This document shows positions 7,551-15,615 of a stretch of 37,952 nucleotides of DNA, one piece after another; position 1 is the first letter of the stretch, and each line of letters opens with the position of its first letter. The DNA is taken from NCBI GenBank assembly GCA_002479485.1, contig DLNM01000064.1:1-37952 (forward strand). The letters are read 5' to 3'. The position numbers were made by a program, and so were the translations under genes. Source of the stretch: Firmicutes bacterium UBA7510 (lineage in GTDB: Bacteria > Bacillota > Clostridia > Tissierellales > Sedimentibacteraceae). Below the pieces are notes generated by a model that did no database searches, was not told the DNA's origin, and saw nothing but the letters and a program-made list of their open reading frames with translations.

Positions 7551-9857
7551 ATGTTAGAAAATACTAAAGGAATGAAAAAGATTAAAACTGCAGAAACATT
7601 AAATAAAACAAATTTTAATCTAAAAGATATTATATCTGCAAATATTAAAGATATAGTATTATATTTGATATGTATATTTGTTTCTAGGAGTAGCATAATT
7701 GGAGAGCTTTTTCCCTGTTCCATAGCTTTTTTATGCGCATATTATTATGTAAAAGGTCCTTCAGTTATAGCGTTAATTGTAACAGTGCTTTCTATAATAT
7801 CTGTTAAATTAGAGCTAAAATATATATTATTATGTGTATTTATATATGTTTATTATCTATACATTAAAAAGAAAAAAAGAAGTGTATTGTTATTTGACAT
7901 TTTTGGATTTTCAATAATTTTATTAACAATAAACACTGTTATAATGATGTACAACGGCTTTAAATTAAATATTTTTCTAATTAATTTATTTGAAACAATG
8001 TTTATTATCAGTTCAACATTTATAATCCGTGAGGTAATTATAGCAGTAAAAAGAAATACCTTTAATGTTGAATCGACAGCATGTCTTTTAGCTTTGATAT
8101 TTATATCCGTACTAGGATTTAGAGAGATACAGCTCTTAGATTTTAATATATTAATGTATTTAATATTCTTCTCAATTATATTTGTTTCTTCATACATAAG
8201 TCCGTTTGCAGGTATGATTCTCGGAATAGCTTTTGGTTTTTTCAACTATACAAAGCTAAATATAAGTGCATATTATATGTTAGCCTTAGGATTTGGAGGA
8301 ATGAGCACTGGTCTTATTAAGAACAAGTACAAGCCGTTATCTGGTATATTATTTATTATTGTTTCTTCACTAATATTAATTTATTTTAAAAATATAAATT
8401 TATATTTAGAGAATCTCTCTGAATTAGGATTAGCTATAATAACTTATACAATTATTAGCTTTTCTTTTAATGATAAACTTAATAATTTAATTAGTGCTGG
8501 AGATTTTTATGAGAAAAAAGCTAATGAAGCAATTTTTAAGCTTACAAAATTATCAAGTGCAATTAATGAACTAAGCTTAGCTTATAAGGAGCATTCTGCT
8601 CCTAAGCTGAATTCAAATGAAAAAAATATCGAAGCAGCAGTTAGCAATGTTAATAGTTCAATGTGTACAACATGTGAAGGCAGTGAAAAGTGTTGGCAAA
8701 AAAACCATAATCGAACTTATTATTCTTTAATAAAAACTGCCAATAACATTTCGAAAAATAAAAATACTGCTGATGATTATTTGAAAAGTCAATGTTCTAA
8801 CTATAGAAATGTAATAAAAGAAATGTATAAATCACTTAAAAATACAGATGATTCTCCAAAAGTTAATAAAGAAAGTGTAAGTAATAATGAAGTTGTACTT
8901 TCTCAGCTAAGAGAAACCTCTGAAATTATAAATGATGCAATAGTTGAAATGAGCTATGTTGATATTAAATCAAAAACTGCGAAGAACAGAATTGAAGAAA
9001 TTGTAAGTGAAGAGGAAATAATTATAAAAAGCTTTGATGTTAGTGAGATAAAAAATAATCTAGGGGTTGTAATTACATTGTCTACTGAGAAAAATCTTAG
9101 AGATGTATGTGATATTATCAGTAGCTCCATTAAAAAAATTACAGGTCTGAATATGAAATGTACAGAAAAAATAGTTTCGACTGATAAATATTATATATTA
9201 AGGTTTAATATGCTTCAAAAAATATCTGCTAAAGCTTATTATTCTAAGTTGACTAAAGAAAATAGCCAAATATCAGGTGATAATTATTCCTATGGAACTT
9301 CAAATAATAAATTCTATGGAATTTTATGTGATGGTATGGGAACAGGAGCTAGAGCATTTAATGAGAGCAAAAGTGCTATAAGTCTCTTAACAAAGCTATT
9401 AGATGCTAATTTTAACGAAAAACAGATGATTAGCACATTAAATTCACTTCTTTTATTGAAATTAGATGAAGATAGATATGTTACTCTAGATTTTAGCGTC
9501 ATAGACTTAGATACTCATGAACTAAGAACTTATAAGGCAGGCGCAGCGCAATCATACTTAATCAGTAATAATGAGGTTATAAAAATCCAATCAAGCAGCT
9601 TGCCGATTGGTATACTTGATTCCTTTGAATGTTATAACAATAGATTTGACATTAAACCAAATGATATTTTTATTATGATGACTGACGGTATAGTGGATTC
9701 CATTAATGAGGATGAACAAAAGTCACTTGATAAATATTTGGAATTAATAAAAAATAAAGATCCGCAAAGCATAGCTAATACTCTGTTAACCTATGCAATA
9801 AGAGGTTGTAACAAAATTATAGATGATATGACGGTATTAGTTATAAAAATAGTTTAA
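7551..9857 (+). CDS. spoIIE: Stage II sporulation protein E (PP2C-type phosphatase)
   Basis: A 768-residue protein, slightly shorter than Bacillus SpoIIE. Residues about 35-330 form about ten hydrophobic segments. The central region carries a cysteine cluster (CTTCEGSEKCW near residue 375). The C-terminal PP2C domain (about 555-768) shows the metal-binding DGMGTGARAFNES near 594, MTDGIVDS, and the terminal DDMTVLVIKIV. It dephosphorylates the anti-anti-sigma factor SpoIIAA to activate sigma-F in the forespore and acts at the polar septum. AGGGGTG precedes the ATG by 7 nt. It is transcribed from its own promoter after the divIC terminator. Confidence 0.95.
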   Translation: MLENTKGMKKIKTAETLNKTNFNLKDIISANIKDIVLYLICIFVSRSSIIGELFPCSIAFLCAYYYVKGPSVIALIVTVLSIISVKLELKYILLCVFIYVYYLYIKKKKRSVLLFDIFGFSIILLTINTVIMMYNGFKLNIFLINLFETMFIISSTFIIREVIIAVKRNTFNVESTACLLALIFISVLGFREIQLLDFNILMYLIFFSIIFVSSYISPFAGMILGIAFGFFNYTKLNISAYYMLALGFGGMSTGLIKNKYKPLSGILFIIVSSLILIYFKNINLYLENLSELGLAIITYTIISFSFNDKLNNLISAGDFYEKKANEAIFKLTKLSSAINELSLAYKEHSAPKLNSNEKNIEAAVSNVNSSMCTTCEGSEKCWQKNHNRTYYSLIKTANNISKNKNTADDYLKSQCSNYRNVIKEMYKSLKNTDDSPKVNKESVSNNEVVLSQLRETSEIINDAIVEMSYVDIKSKTAKNRIEEIVSEEEIIIKSFDVSEIKNNLGVVITLSTEKNLRDVCDIISSSIKKITGLNMKCTEKIVSTDKYYILRFNMLQKISAKAYYSKLTKENSQISGDNYSYGTSNNKFYGILCDGMGTGARAFNESKSAISLLTKLLDANFNEKQMISTLNSLLLLKLDEDRYVTLDFSVIDLDTHELRTYKAGAAQSYLISNNEVIKIQSSSLPIGILDSFECYNNRFDIKPNDIFIMMTDGIVDSINEDEQKSLDKYLELIKNKDPQSIANTLLTYAIRGCNKIIDDMTVLVIKIV

Positions 9858-9872
9858 AAATCGAAGAAAAAG

Positions 9873-9904
9873 CACTCTTCACAGAGTGAAATGTATTTCA
9901 CTCT
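9873..9904. repeat. Overlapping alternative palindromes downstream of spoIIE
   Basis: AGAGTGAAAT-GT-ATTTCACTCT (9883-9904) is a perfect 10-bp-arm palindrome. Its left arm can alternatively pair with CACTCT at 9873-9878, so two mutually exclusive hairpins exist. There is no T-tract, so it is not an ordinary terminator. A closely related block lies upstream of meaB (32266-32294). Confidence 0.65.
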
Positions 9905-9959
9905 ATGTTAAAAGAAGTTTAAATTATGTGAAAAAATGATATTATAAAACCATAAAATG

Positions 9960-9996
9960 TGATATAATATATTAATAGGTCCAAACATAGTTTGGT
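9960..9996 (+). promoter_or_regulatory. Extended -10 promoter and hairpin upstream of tilS
   Basis: TGATATAAT (9960-9968) is an extended -10 without a clear -35. It is followed by the hairpin CCAAAC-ATA-GTTTGG. The 266-nt gap between spoIIE and tilS otherwise holds only palindromes and a second extended -10. Confidence 0.4.
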
Positions 9997-10024
9997 ACTA
10001 TTGATATTATAAAATAGCTCAAAT

Positions 10025-10056
10025 GTCTCAAGCTGAGACTGTTCGTAATTTGAGAC
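10025..10056. repeat. GTCTC/GAGAC palindrome cluster upstream of tilS
   Basis: GTCTCA-AGC-TGAGAC (10025-10039) is perfect. A third half-site, TTTGAGAC, follows at 10049-10056, allowing alternative pairing of the first half-site. It is a member of the dispersed palindrome family. Confidence 0.65.
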
Positions 10057-10058
10057 TA

Positions 10059-10099
10059 TGATATAATAAAGTGAAAGGTAATTATAACCTTTCATTTTT
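10059..10099 (+). promoter_or_regulatory. Second extended -10 promoter with 5'-end hairpin for tilS
   Basis: TGATATAAT (10059-10067) lies just before a hairpin TGAAAGGT/ACCTTTCA (about 10072-10094) followed by TTTTTAATT. Transcription from this promoter would begin at the hairpin, giving a 5'-terminal stem-loop. The same structure looks like a terminator for transcripts from upstream. Confidence 0.45.
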
Positions 10100-10123
10100 A
10101 ATTGTGAGAAGGAATATTATATT

Positions 10124-11515
10124 ATGATTTCGAAAATCAAAGATACTATATTAAAAGAAAATTTAATAAAAGAAAATGATAATATTCTAATTGCTTTATC
10201 AGGAGGTCCTGATTCTGTATTTTTATTTCATATTTTGAGAATATTAAAGAATACATTAAGTTTTAACCTTTATGCTTCTCATATAAACCATATGTATAGA
10301 GGTATAGATGCTGATAGTGATGAAAGTTTCGTTAAAGTATTATGCCAGCAATATGGTGTTAAATTATTTATAAAAAGAAAGAATGCTACAGAATATGCCC
10401 GTGAGCTTAAATTAACTGAAGAAGAAGCAGGGCGTAAATTGCGTTATGACTTCTTTAATGAAAATTTAAATGAAATTGGTCAAGGTAAAATAGCTGTTGC
10501 ACATAATTTAAATGATCAAAGCGAAACTGTGCTTCAAAGAATTATACGAGGTACAGGAATTGATGGTTTAGCCGCTATGAGTTATCAAGTTGGAAATATT
10601 ATCAGACCTATATTGAATATTGAAAAAAAAGATATAATAAGTTATTTAAATAGTAATGAATATGAGTATTGTAAAGACTACACAAATGAACTCCCGATAT
10701 ACGGAAGAAACAAAATCCGTCTAAATTTAATACCATATGTAGAAGAAAATTTTAATCCAAATATTCAAAATACATTATTTAGAATGTCTAGAATAATGGA
10801 AAAGGATAGTCAGATAATTGATAAATATATTAATATATTATTTGATAGATCTGTGCAAAAAAACATAGAGGGTACATTAACTCTAGATGCAAATTATCTA
10901 AGAAGCTTAGATGCAAATGAAATTGGTCGAGTTATTAGACGAGCAATAAAAGAAGTAAAAGGAAATACTGTTAATATAGAAAATAAACACATAGAATATG
11001 CGATTTCACTATTAAATAATAAAGGAACTGGGAAAAGTATAGATTTAACAGATGACATAACAATAAGCATAAGCTATAATAATATGATTGTAACAAAAAG
11101 TATTGAAAAAATTAAAGATTTTGAATATAATATTAATATTGGCAATAAGATATTTATAAAAGAAATTGGTAAAACTATTATATTAAATATAGAGAATGCC
11201 CATAATTATATAAAAAAAGAACATGAATTTTTTGTTGATTATGATAAAATAAATGGTACAATTAAAGTAAGGAATAGAAAAAATTCTGATTTTATGATTC
11301 CATTTGGAATGAGTGGTAAAAAAAAGATAAAGGATATATTTATCGATAATAAAATACCATTAGATGATAGATCAAAATTGCTTATTTTGGAAGATGATGA
11401 AAAAATAATCTGGTTAGAAAACTATAGAATTAGTAATGAATGCAGAGTAACTGCTAATACACAAAAAATATTGACAATAAATGTTTTGGAGGATGGAAAT
11501 GGAAGATTGTATTAA
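10124..11515 (+). CDS. tilS: tRNA(Ile)-lysidine synthase
   Basis: A 463-residue enzyme that ligates lysine to C34 of the CAU-anticodon isoleucine tRNA using ATP. The PP-loop signature SGGPDS is at residues 26-31, and the HINHMYRG and EEAGRKLRY motifs follow. The C-terminal TilS-type domain (about 375-455, VRNRKNSDFMIP...KKIKDIFID) is present, so the protein is full length. GAGAAGG precedes the ATG. The gene is followed by overlapping hpt and then ftsH, the conserved tilS-hpt-ftsH operon. Confidence 0.94.
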   Translation: MISKIKDTILKENLIKENDNILIALSGGPDSVFLFHILRILKNTLSFNLYASHINHMYRGIDADSDESFVKVLCQQYGVKLFIKRKNATEYARELKLTEEEAGRKLRYDFFNENLNEIGQGKIAVAHNLNDQSETVLQRIIRGTGIDGLAAMSYQVGNIIRPILNIEKKDIISYLNSNEYEYCKDYTNELPIYGRNKIRLNLIPYVEENFNPNIQNTLFRMSRIMEKDSQIIDKYINILFDRSVQKNIEGTLTLDANYLRSLDANEIGRVIRRAIKEVKGNTVNIENKHIEYAISLLNNKGTGKSIDLTDDITISISYNNMIVTKSIEKIKDFEYNINIGNKIFIKEIGKTIILNIENAHNYIKKEHEFFVDYDKINGTIKVRNRKNSDFMIPFGMSGKKKIKDIFIDNKIPLDDRSKLLILEDDEKIIWLENYRISNECRVTANTQKILTINVLEDGNGRLY

Positions 11516-12041
11516 AAAGGTACTTATTGATGAAGAAACATTACAATTAAAAATAAAAGAATTAGGTGCTAAAATAACTGAGGATTATAAAGGAAAAGAT
11601 TTATTGGTTATATGTGTCCTAAAAGGTGCTGTAATGTTTGTTAGTGATCTTATAAAGAGAATAGATTTACCTTTAGAGATTGATTTTATGGCAGTTTCTA
11701 GTTATGGAAACGCAACAAAATCTTCAGGAGTTGTTAGAATTCTTAAGGATTTAGACGAAGAAGTTAATGGAAAGGATATATTAATAGTTGAGGATATTAT
11801 TGATTCTGGATTAACCTTATCATATTTAATAGATAATTTAAAATCAAGAAATCCAGCTTCTGTTGCTGTGTGTACTTTATTAGATAAACCAGATAACAGA
11901 AAAACACCTATTGAAATAGGCTATACTGGATTTGTTGTTCCTGATGAATTTGTAGTGGGATATGGGCTTGATTACGCTGAGAAATATAGAAATGTCCCAT
12001 TTATTTTTGTGTTAAAGGAAGAGATATACAGTAATAAATAA
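11499..12041 (+). CDS. hpt: Hypoxanthine phosphoribosyltransferase
   Basis: A 180-residue purine-salvage enzyme converting hypoxanthine or guanine plus PRPP to IMP or GMP. The PRPP-binding motif ILIVEDIIDSGLTL is at about residues 94-107, the flexible-loop region SSYGNATKSSG near 68-77, and the base-binding VVPDEFVVGYGLDY segment near 150. ATG at 11499 is chosen because GGAGG at 11488-11492 lies 6 nt upstream; earlier in-frame ATGs at 11481 and 11493 precede or touch the Shine-Dalgarno sequence. The start overlaps the tilS end by 17 nt, implying translational coupling. Confidence 0.93.
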   Translation: MEDCIKKVLIDEETLQLKIKELGAKITEDYKGKDLLVICVLKGAVMFVSDLIKRIDLPLEIDFMAVSSYGNATKSSGVVRILKDLDEEVNGKDILIVEDIIDSGLTLSYLIDNLKSRNPASVAVCTLLDKPDNRKTPIEIGYTGFVVPDEFVVGYGLDYAEKYRNVPFIFVLKEEIYSNK

Positions 12042-12068
12042 TAAATGTAAATTTATAGGAGGAAGACA

Positions 12069-13889
12069 TTGAAAGGTTTTGCAAAGAGTGTAGCTATATA
12101 TGTATTAATATTTGCATTTATAATACTAATTGTAAATACATTAGTTAAACCAGCGGATAAAATAAAAGCAATAACTTATTCTGAATTAGTTACTGAGCTG
12201 GAGAGCAATAATATTAAGACTGTAAAATTTGTTGAAAATAATGTAACAGGTACATTTAAAGATGATACAGAATTTAAAGCATATATACCTACAATAATAT
12301 TTTATACATCAGATTTTTATGAAAATTATATTTCTGAAAAAGTTGAAAAAGGTTTAATAAAAGTTGAAGGAGAAGCTGTTCCTGAGACATCCTTCTTTAT
12401 ACAAATGTTGCCTACTATTGGGATAATAGTGATAATGGGTATATTTTGGTTTGTATTTATGCAACAATCACAGGGCGGTGGTTCTGGAAAGGCTATGTCC
12501 TTTGGAAAAAGCCGTGCTAAATTAAATAAAGAAGATAATCCTGACAAAATAGTTAAATTTGTTGATGTTGCAGGATTAGATGAAGAAAAAGAGGAATTAA
12601 AAGAAATTGTCGAATTCTTAAAAAATCCTAGTAAGTACACAAAACTAGGAGCAAGAATACCAAAAGGAGTTCTAATGGTTGGACCTCCTGGTACAGGTAA
12701 AACATATCTATCAAAAGCAGTTGCTGGAGAAGCTGGAGTACCATTCTTCAGTATAAGTGGTTCAGATTTCGTTGAAATGTTTGTTGGTGTTGGTGCTTCA
12801 AGAGTAAGGGATTTGTTTGATCAAGCAAAAAAGAACGCTCCTTGTATAGTATTTATAGATGAAATAGATGCTGTAGGTAGAAGAAGAGGTGCTGGACTTG
12901 GCGGAGGTAACGACGAAAGAGAGCAAACATTAAATCAGCTATTAGTTGAAATGGATGGTTTTGGTGCTAACGAAGGAATAATAATCATAGCAGCGACAAA
13001 TAGACCAGATGTTCTTGACCCAGCCTTATTAAGACCTGGAAGATTTGACAGACAGGTTCGAGTTGGTGTTCCAGACTTAAAAGCGAGAGTGGAAATATTA
13101 AAAGTTCATTCAAGAAAGAAACCTTTAGAAGAAGATGTAGATTTAGAAGTAATAGCAAGAAGAATACCAGGATTTACTCCTGCCGATATAGAAAATTTAA
13201 TGAATGAAGCAGCACTTTTATCCGCTAGACTGGAATCAAAAACAATATCAATGAACGCTATAGAAGAATCAATAACAAAAGTTATAGCAGGACCAGAGAA
13301 GAAGAGCAGAGTCATTAGTGATAAAGAGAAGAAACTTACTGCTTATCATGAAGCAGGTCACGCAGTAGTGGCAAGATTATCATCTAATTTAGACCCTGTC
13401 CACCTTGTAACAATTATTCCAAGGGGTGGAGCTGGCGGATTTACTTGGTATCTACCTGAAGAAGACAGACACTATTCATCTAAAAAAGAAATGGTAGAAA
13501 CTATAGTTAGATTATTAGGTGGTAGAGTTGCTGAAAGTTTGGTTTTAGAAGATATATCAACTGGAGCTTCAAATGATATAGAAAGAGCTACTTCAATTGC
13601 AAGAGACATGGTTACAGTATATGGTATGAGTGAAGAACTTGGAACAGTAAACTATGCTTCAAGCGATGATGAGGTATTTATAGGAAGAGACTTTAATAAG
13701 GTTAAAAACTATAGTGAAGAAGTTGCAGCTAAAATTGACAAAGAAGTAAAAGACATAATAGATAAAGCATATAAAAAAGCAACTTCCATATTAAGTGGCA
13801 ATATAGAAAAGCTACACAGCGTTGCAGAAGCACTGCTTGAAAAAGAAACTATATCAGGCAAAGAATTTGAAGAAATTATGGAAATCTAA
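12069..13889 (+). CDS. ftsH: ATP-dependent zinc metalloprotease FtsH
   Basis: A 606-residue membrane AAA+ protease. TM1 (about 8-25) and TM2 (about 112-131) flank an extracytoplasmic domain. Walker A GPPGTGKT (205-212), Walker B VFIDEIDAVGRRRG (261-274), the arginine-finger region NRPDVLDPALLRPGRFDRQ, and the zinc motif HEAGH (427-431) are all intact. It degrades unassembled membrane proteins and some regulators. The start is TTG with AGGAGG just upstream. Just after Walker A the sequence is YLSKAVAGEA where LLAKAVAGEA is usual, a mild variation. It is the last gene of the tilS-hpt-ftsH unit. Confidence 0.96.
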   Translation: MKGFAKSVAIYVLIFAFIILIVNTLVKPADKIKAITYSELVTELESNNIKTVKFVENNVTGTFKDDTEFKAYIPTIIFYTSDFYENYISEKVEKGLIKVEGEAVPETSFFIQMLPTIGIIVIMGIFWFVFMQQSQGGGSGKAMSFGKSRAKLNKEDNPDKIVKFVDVAGLDEEKEELKEIVEFLKNPSKYTKLGARIPKGVLMVGPPGTGKTYLSKAVAGEAGVPFFSISGSDFVEMFVGVGASRVRDLFDQAKKNAPCIVFIDEIDAVGRRRGAGLGGGNDEREQTLNQLLVEMDGFGANEGIIIIAATNRPDVLDPALLRPGRFDRQVRVGVPDLKARVEILKVHSRKKPLEEDVDLEVIARRIPGFTPADIENLMNEAALLSARLESKTISMNAIEESITKVIAGPEKKSRVISDKEKKLTAYHEAGHAVVARLSSNLDPVHLVTIIPRGGAGGFTWYLPEEDRHYSSKKEMVETIVRLLGGRVAESLVLEDISTGASNDIERATSIARDMVTVYGMSEELGTVNYASSDDEVFIGRDFNKVKNYSEEVAAKIDKEVKDIIDKAYKKATSILSGNIEKLHSVAEALLEKETISGKEFEEIMEI

Positions 13890-13902
13890 ATTAAAAAATA
13901 TT

Positions 13903-13930
13903 AAAGAAAAGCGAAAGCTTTTCTTTTTTT
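13903..13930 (+). terminator. Terminator after ftsH
   Basis: A 10-bp stem AAAGAAAAGC/GCTTTTCTTT with a GAAA tetraloop and T-tract. Confidence 0.9.
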
Positions 13931-13936
13931 AAGAGA

Positions 13937-14018
13937 GTGAAAAAGAACATTTACGCTATGGAAAAATGATGCCACTACAATGTCTCGACTATGTCGTGAC
14001 TATGGGCATAATGGGAGG
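13937..14018. repeat. Composite palindromic element upstream of the thioesterase gene
   Basis: It begins with a degenerate GTGAA...TTTAC pair (13937-13954), then ATGCCACTACAAT (13969-13981), then GTCTCGAC-TAT-GTCGTGAC (13982-14000, one mismatch), then CATAATGGGAGG containing the ribosome-binding site. From 13969 to the start codon it is nearly identical to 32307-32362 upstream of meaB (three substitutions and one 2-nt gap). Confidence 0.8.
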
Positions 14019-14023
14019 ATAAA

Positions 14024-14404
14024 ATGATAGAAGATTTAAAGATCGGAATGACTAATAAATTTGAGAAGACAGTGTCAGAGGATGATACAGCAAAGAAATT
14101 AGCTAGTGGTACAATTGAGGTGTTTTCTACTCCAATGATGGTAGCAATGATGGAATGTGCAGCAAAAGATGTAGTACAGCCATTTTTAGAAGAAGGTTTT
14201 TCTACTGTTGGAATAAGCTTAAACATCAAACATATGGCTGCAACAAAGGTTAATAAAAAAGTTTTGGCGATTGCTGAACTTATTGAAATTGATAGAAAAA
14301 GATTAGTATTTAAAATTGATGCATTTGACGAGGATAAAAAGATTGGTGAAGGAACACACGAGAGATTTATTATAGAAAATCGCAAATTTATAGAAAAATT
14401 ATAA
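14024..14404 (+). CDS. FlK-like hotdog-fold acyl-CoA thioesterase
   Basis: A 126-residue single hotdog domain resembling fluoroacetyl-CoA thioesterase (FlK) and related thioesterase-superfamily proteins. The segment STPMMVAMMECAA (about residues 35-47) supplies Thr and Glu, and NIKHMAATKV (about 67-76) supplies His, matching the Thr/Glu/His set described for FlK. GTHERFII follows. The substrate is uncertain; most clostridial homologues are not involved with fluoroacetate. GGGAGG lies 6-7 nt before the ATG, inside the composite repeat. The gene has its own leader and is separated from ftsH by a terminator. Confidence 0.82.
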   Translation: MIEDLKIGMTNKFEKTVSEDDTAKKLASGTIEVFSTPMMVAMMECAAKDVVQPFLEEGFSTVGISLNIKHMAATKVNKKVLAIAELIEIDRKRLVFKIDAFDEDKKIGEGTHERFIIENRKFIEKL

Positions 14405-14457
14405 TATATTTATATTAATGCTATTAAATCATTATCTCCTATAATATTTTAAAAATG

Positions 14458-14486
14458 TTGAAATTTGTAAAACATAGTGGTAAAAT
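14458..14486 (+). promoter_or_regulatory. Promoter of cheV
   Basis: TTGAAA (14458-14463) and TAAAAT (14481-14486) are separated by exactly 17 nt. Confidence 0.55.
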
Positions 14487-14522
14487 GTTATAAAGTAAAA
14501 ATGATGAAATGGAGTGGTATAG

Positions 14523-15446
14523 ATGGAAGAATTAAGAACTAATATAATATTAGAAACAGGCACTAATGAAATTGGAATTATGGAATTCACTATTGCTGGA
14601 AATACTTTTGGAATTAACGTTGCTAAAGTTAGAGAAATAATGACCTATTGTCCAATAACACCAATGCAAAGATCCCATCCAGCTGTAGAAGGTGTGTTTA
14701 AACCAAGGGATGTTTTAATGACTGTTATAAATCTTCCTAAGTATTTGAATTTGCCAGAATCAGAAAATAAAGAAAAAGATATATTTATAATTGCAGATTT
14801 TAATAATATGAGAGTTGCCTTTCACGTTAATACTGTAGTTGGCATAGATCGTATTTCATGGGAAGCAATTTCAAAGCCAGATAACACCATATATGGTGGT
14901 GATGAGGGTATTGCCACAGGAATAGCTGAATACGAAAATAGATTAATCACCATTCTTGATTTTGAAAAAATAGTAACAGATATCAGTCCTAATAGTGGAA
15001 TAAAATTAAGTGATTTAGATTATTTAGGTGACAGGGGACGATCAAGTTATCCTATATTAATAGCTGAAGATTCAATGCTTTTATCAAAACTTATATTAGA
15101 ATCACTTAAAAAAGCCGGTTATGTAAATGTAGCACAAACAAACAATGGAAAAGAAGCATGGGACTTTTTATGTGAGTTAAAGACTCATAATGAAGTAGAA
15201 AAACATGTATCTTGTATTATAACAGATATAGAGATGCCTCAAATGGATGGACATAGACTGATTAAGCTTATAAGAGATGATCCAAAGCTTAGAGCAATAC
15301 CAATAGTAATTTTTTCATCTCTAATTAACGAAGAAATGAAAATAAAAGGTAAACAGCTCGGTGCTGATGAACAAATATCAAAACCTGAAATTGCAAAATT
15401 AGTTTCCGTTATAGATAAGTTAGTAGGACATAAGCACTTACAATAA
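14523..15446 (+). CDS. cheV: Chemotaxis coupling protein CheV (CheW-receiver fusion)
   Basis: A 307-residue protein. Residues about 15-155 form a CheW-like domain (EIGIMEFTIAGNTFGINVAKVREIM). Residues about 177-303 form a response-regulator receiver with acidic pair E182/D183, phospho-acceptor D235 (TDIEMPQMDG), S265/S266 and K287. CheV couples receptors to CheA and tunes adaptation through phosphorylation. No other chemotaxis gene lies in this window. TGGAG lies about 9 nt before the ATG. Confidence 0.93.
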   Translation: MEELRTNIILETGTNEIGIMEFTIAGNTFGINVAKVREIMTYCPITPMQRSHPAVEGVFKPRDVLMTVINLPKYLNLPESENKEKDIFIIADFNNMRVAFHVNTVVGIDRISWEAISKPDNTIYGGDEGIATGIAEYENRLITILDFEKIVTDISPNSGIKLSDLDYLGDRGRSSYPILIAEDSMLLSKLILESLKKAGYVNVAQTNNGKEAWDFLCELKTHNEVEKHVSCIITDIEMPQMDGHRLIKLIRDDPKLRAIPIVIFSSLINEEMKIKGKQLGADEQISKPEIAKLVSVIDKLVGHKHLQ

Positions 15447-15451
15447 AAATT

Positions 15452-15499
15452 AATGGCACATAGATAACGCAGTGTTAAATCTATGTGCCATTATTTATT
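15452..15499 (+). terminator. Terminator after cheV
   Basis: A perfect 14-bp stem AATGGCACATAGAT/ATCTATGTGCCATT (15452-15465, 15479-15492) with an AT-rich, T-dominated tail. Confidence 0.75.
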
Positions 15500-15556
15500 T
15501 CATAATATAAGATATGTATCTAATAAGAATATTTTATAAAAATCTAATTATAATTA

Positions 15557-15596
15557 TTGACAGGCATCTAGTGCATGTGTTAGATTTATATCTAAC
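15557..15596 (+). promoter_or_regulatory. MFS gene promoter with 18-bp operator-like dyad
   Basis: TTGACA (15557-15562) is followed after 17-18 nt by a weak -10 (TTAGAT or TAGATT, 15580-15586). A perfect dyad GTTAGAT-TTAT-ATCTAAC (15579-15596) covers the -10 and probable start. It is a likely operator for the ArsR-type regulator encoded downstream. Confidence 0.5.
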
Positions 15597-15615
15597 AAGA
15601 TATGGAGGTATTGTT

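Noticed and set aside
7853..8245. Minus-strand ORF inside spoIIE
   Set aside because: It is antisense to membrane-spanning codons; no start signal or recognisable domain.
9883..9904. spoIIE terminator
   Set aside because: The palindrome is perfect, but there is no T-tract on the plus strand and it matches a repeat found upstream of meaB.
15514..15615. Longer N-terminus of the MFS transporter
   Set aside because: The extra 34 codons cover the TTGACA promoter and dyad, and lack a Shine-Dalgarno sequence; ATG 15616 has GGAGG at the right distance.
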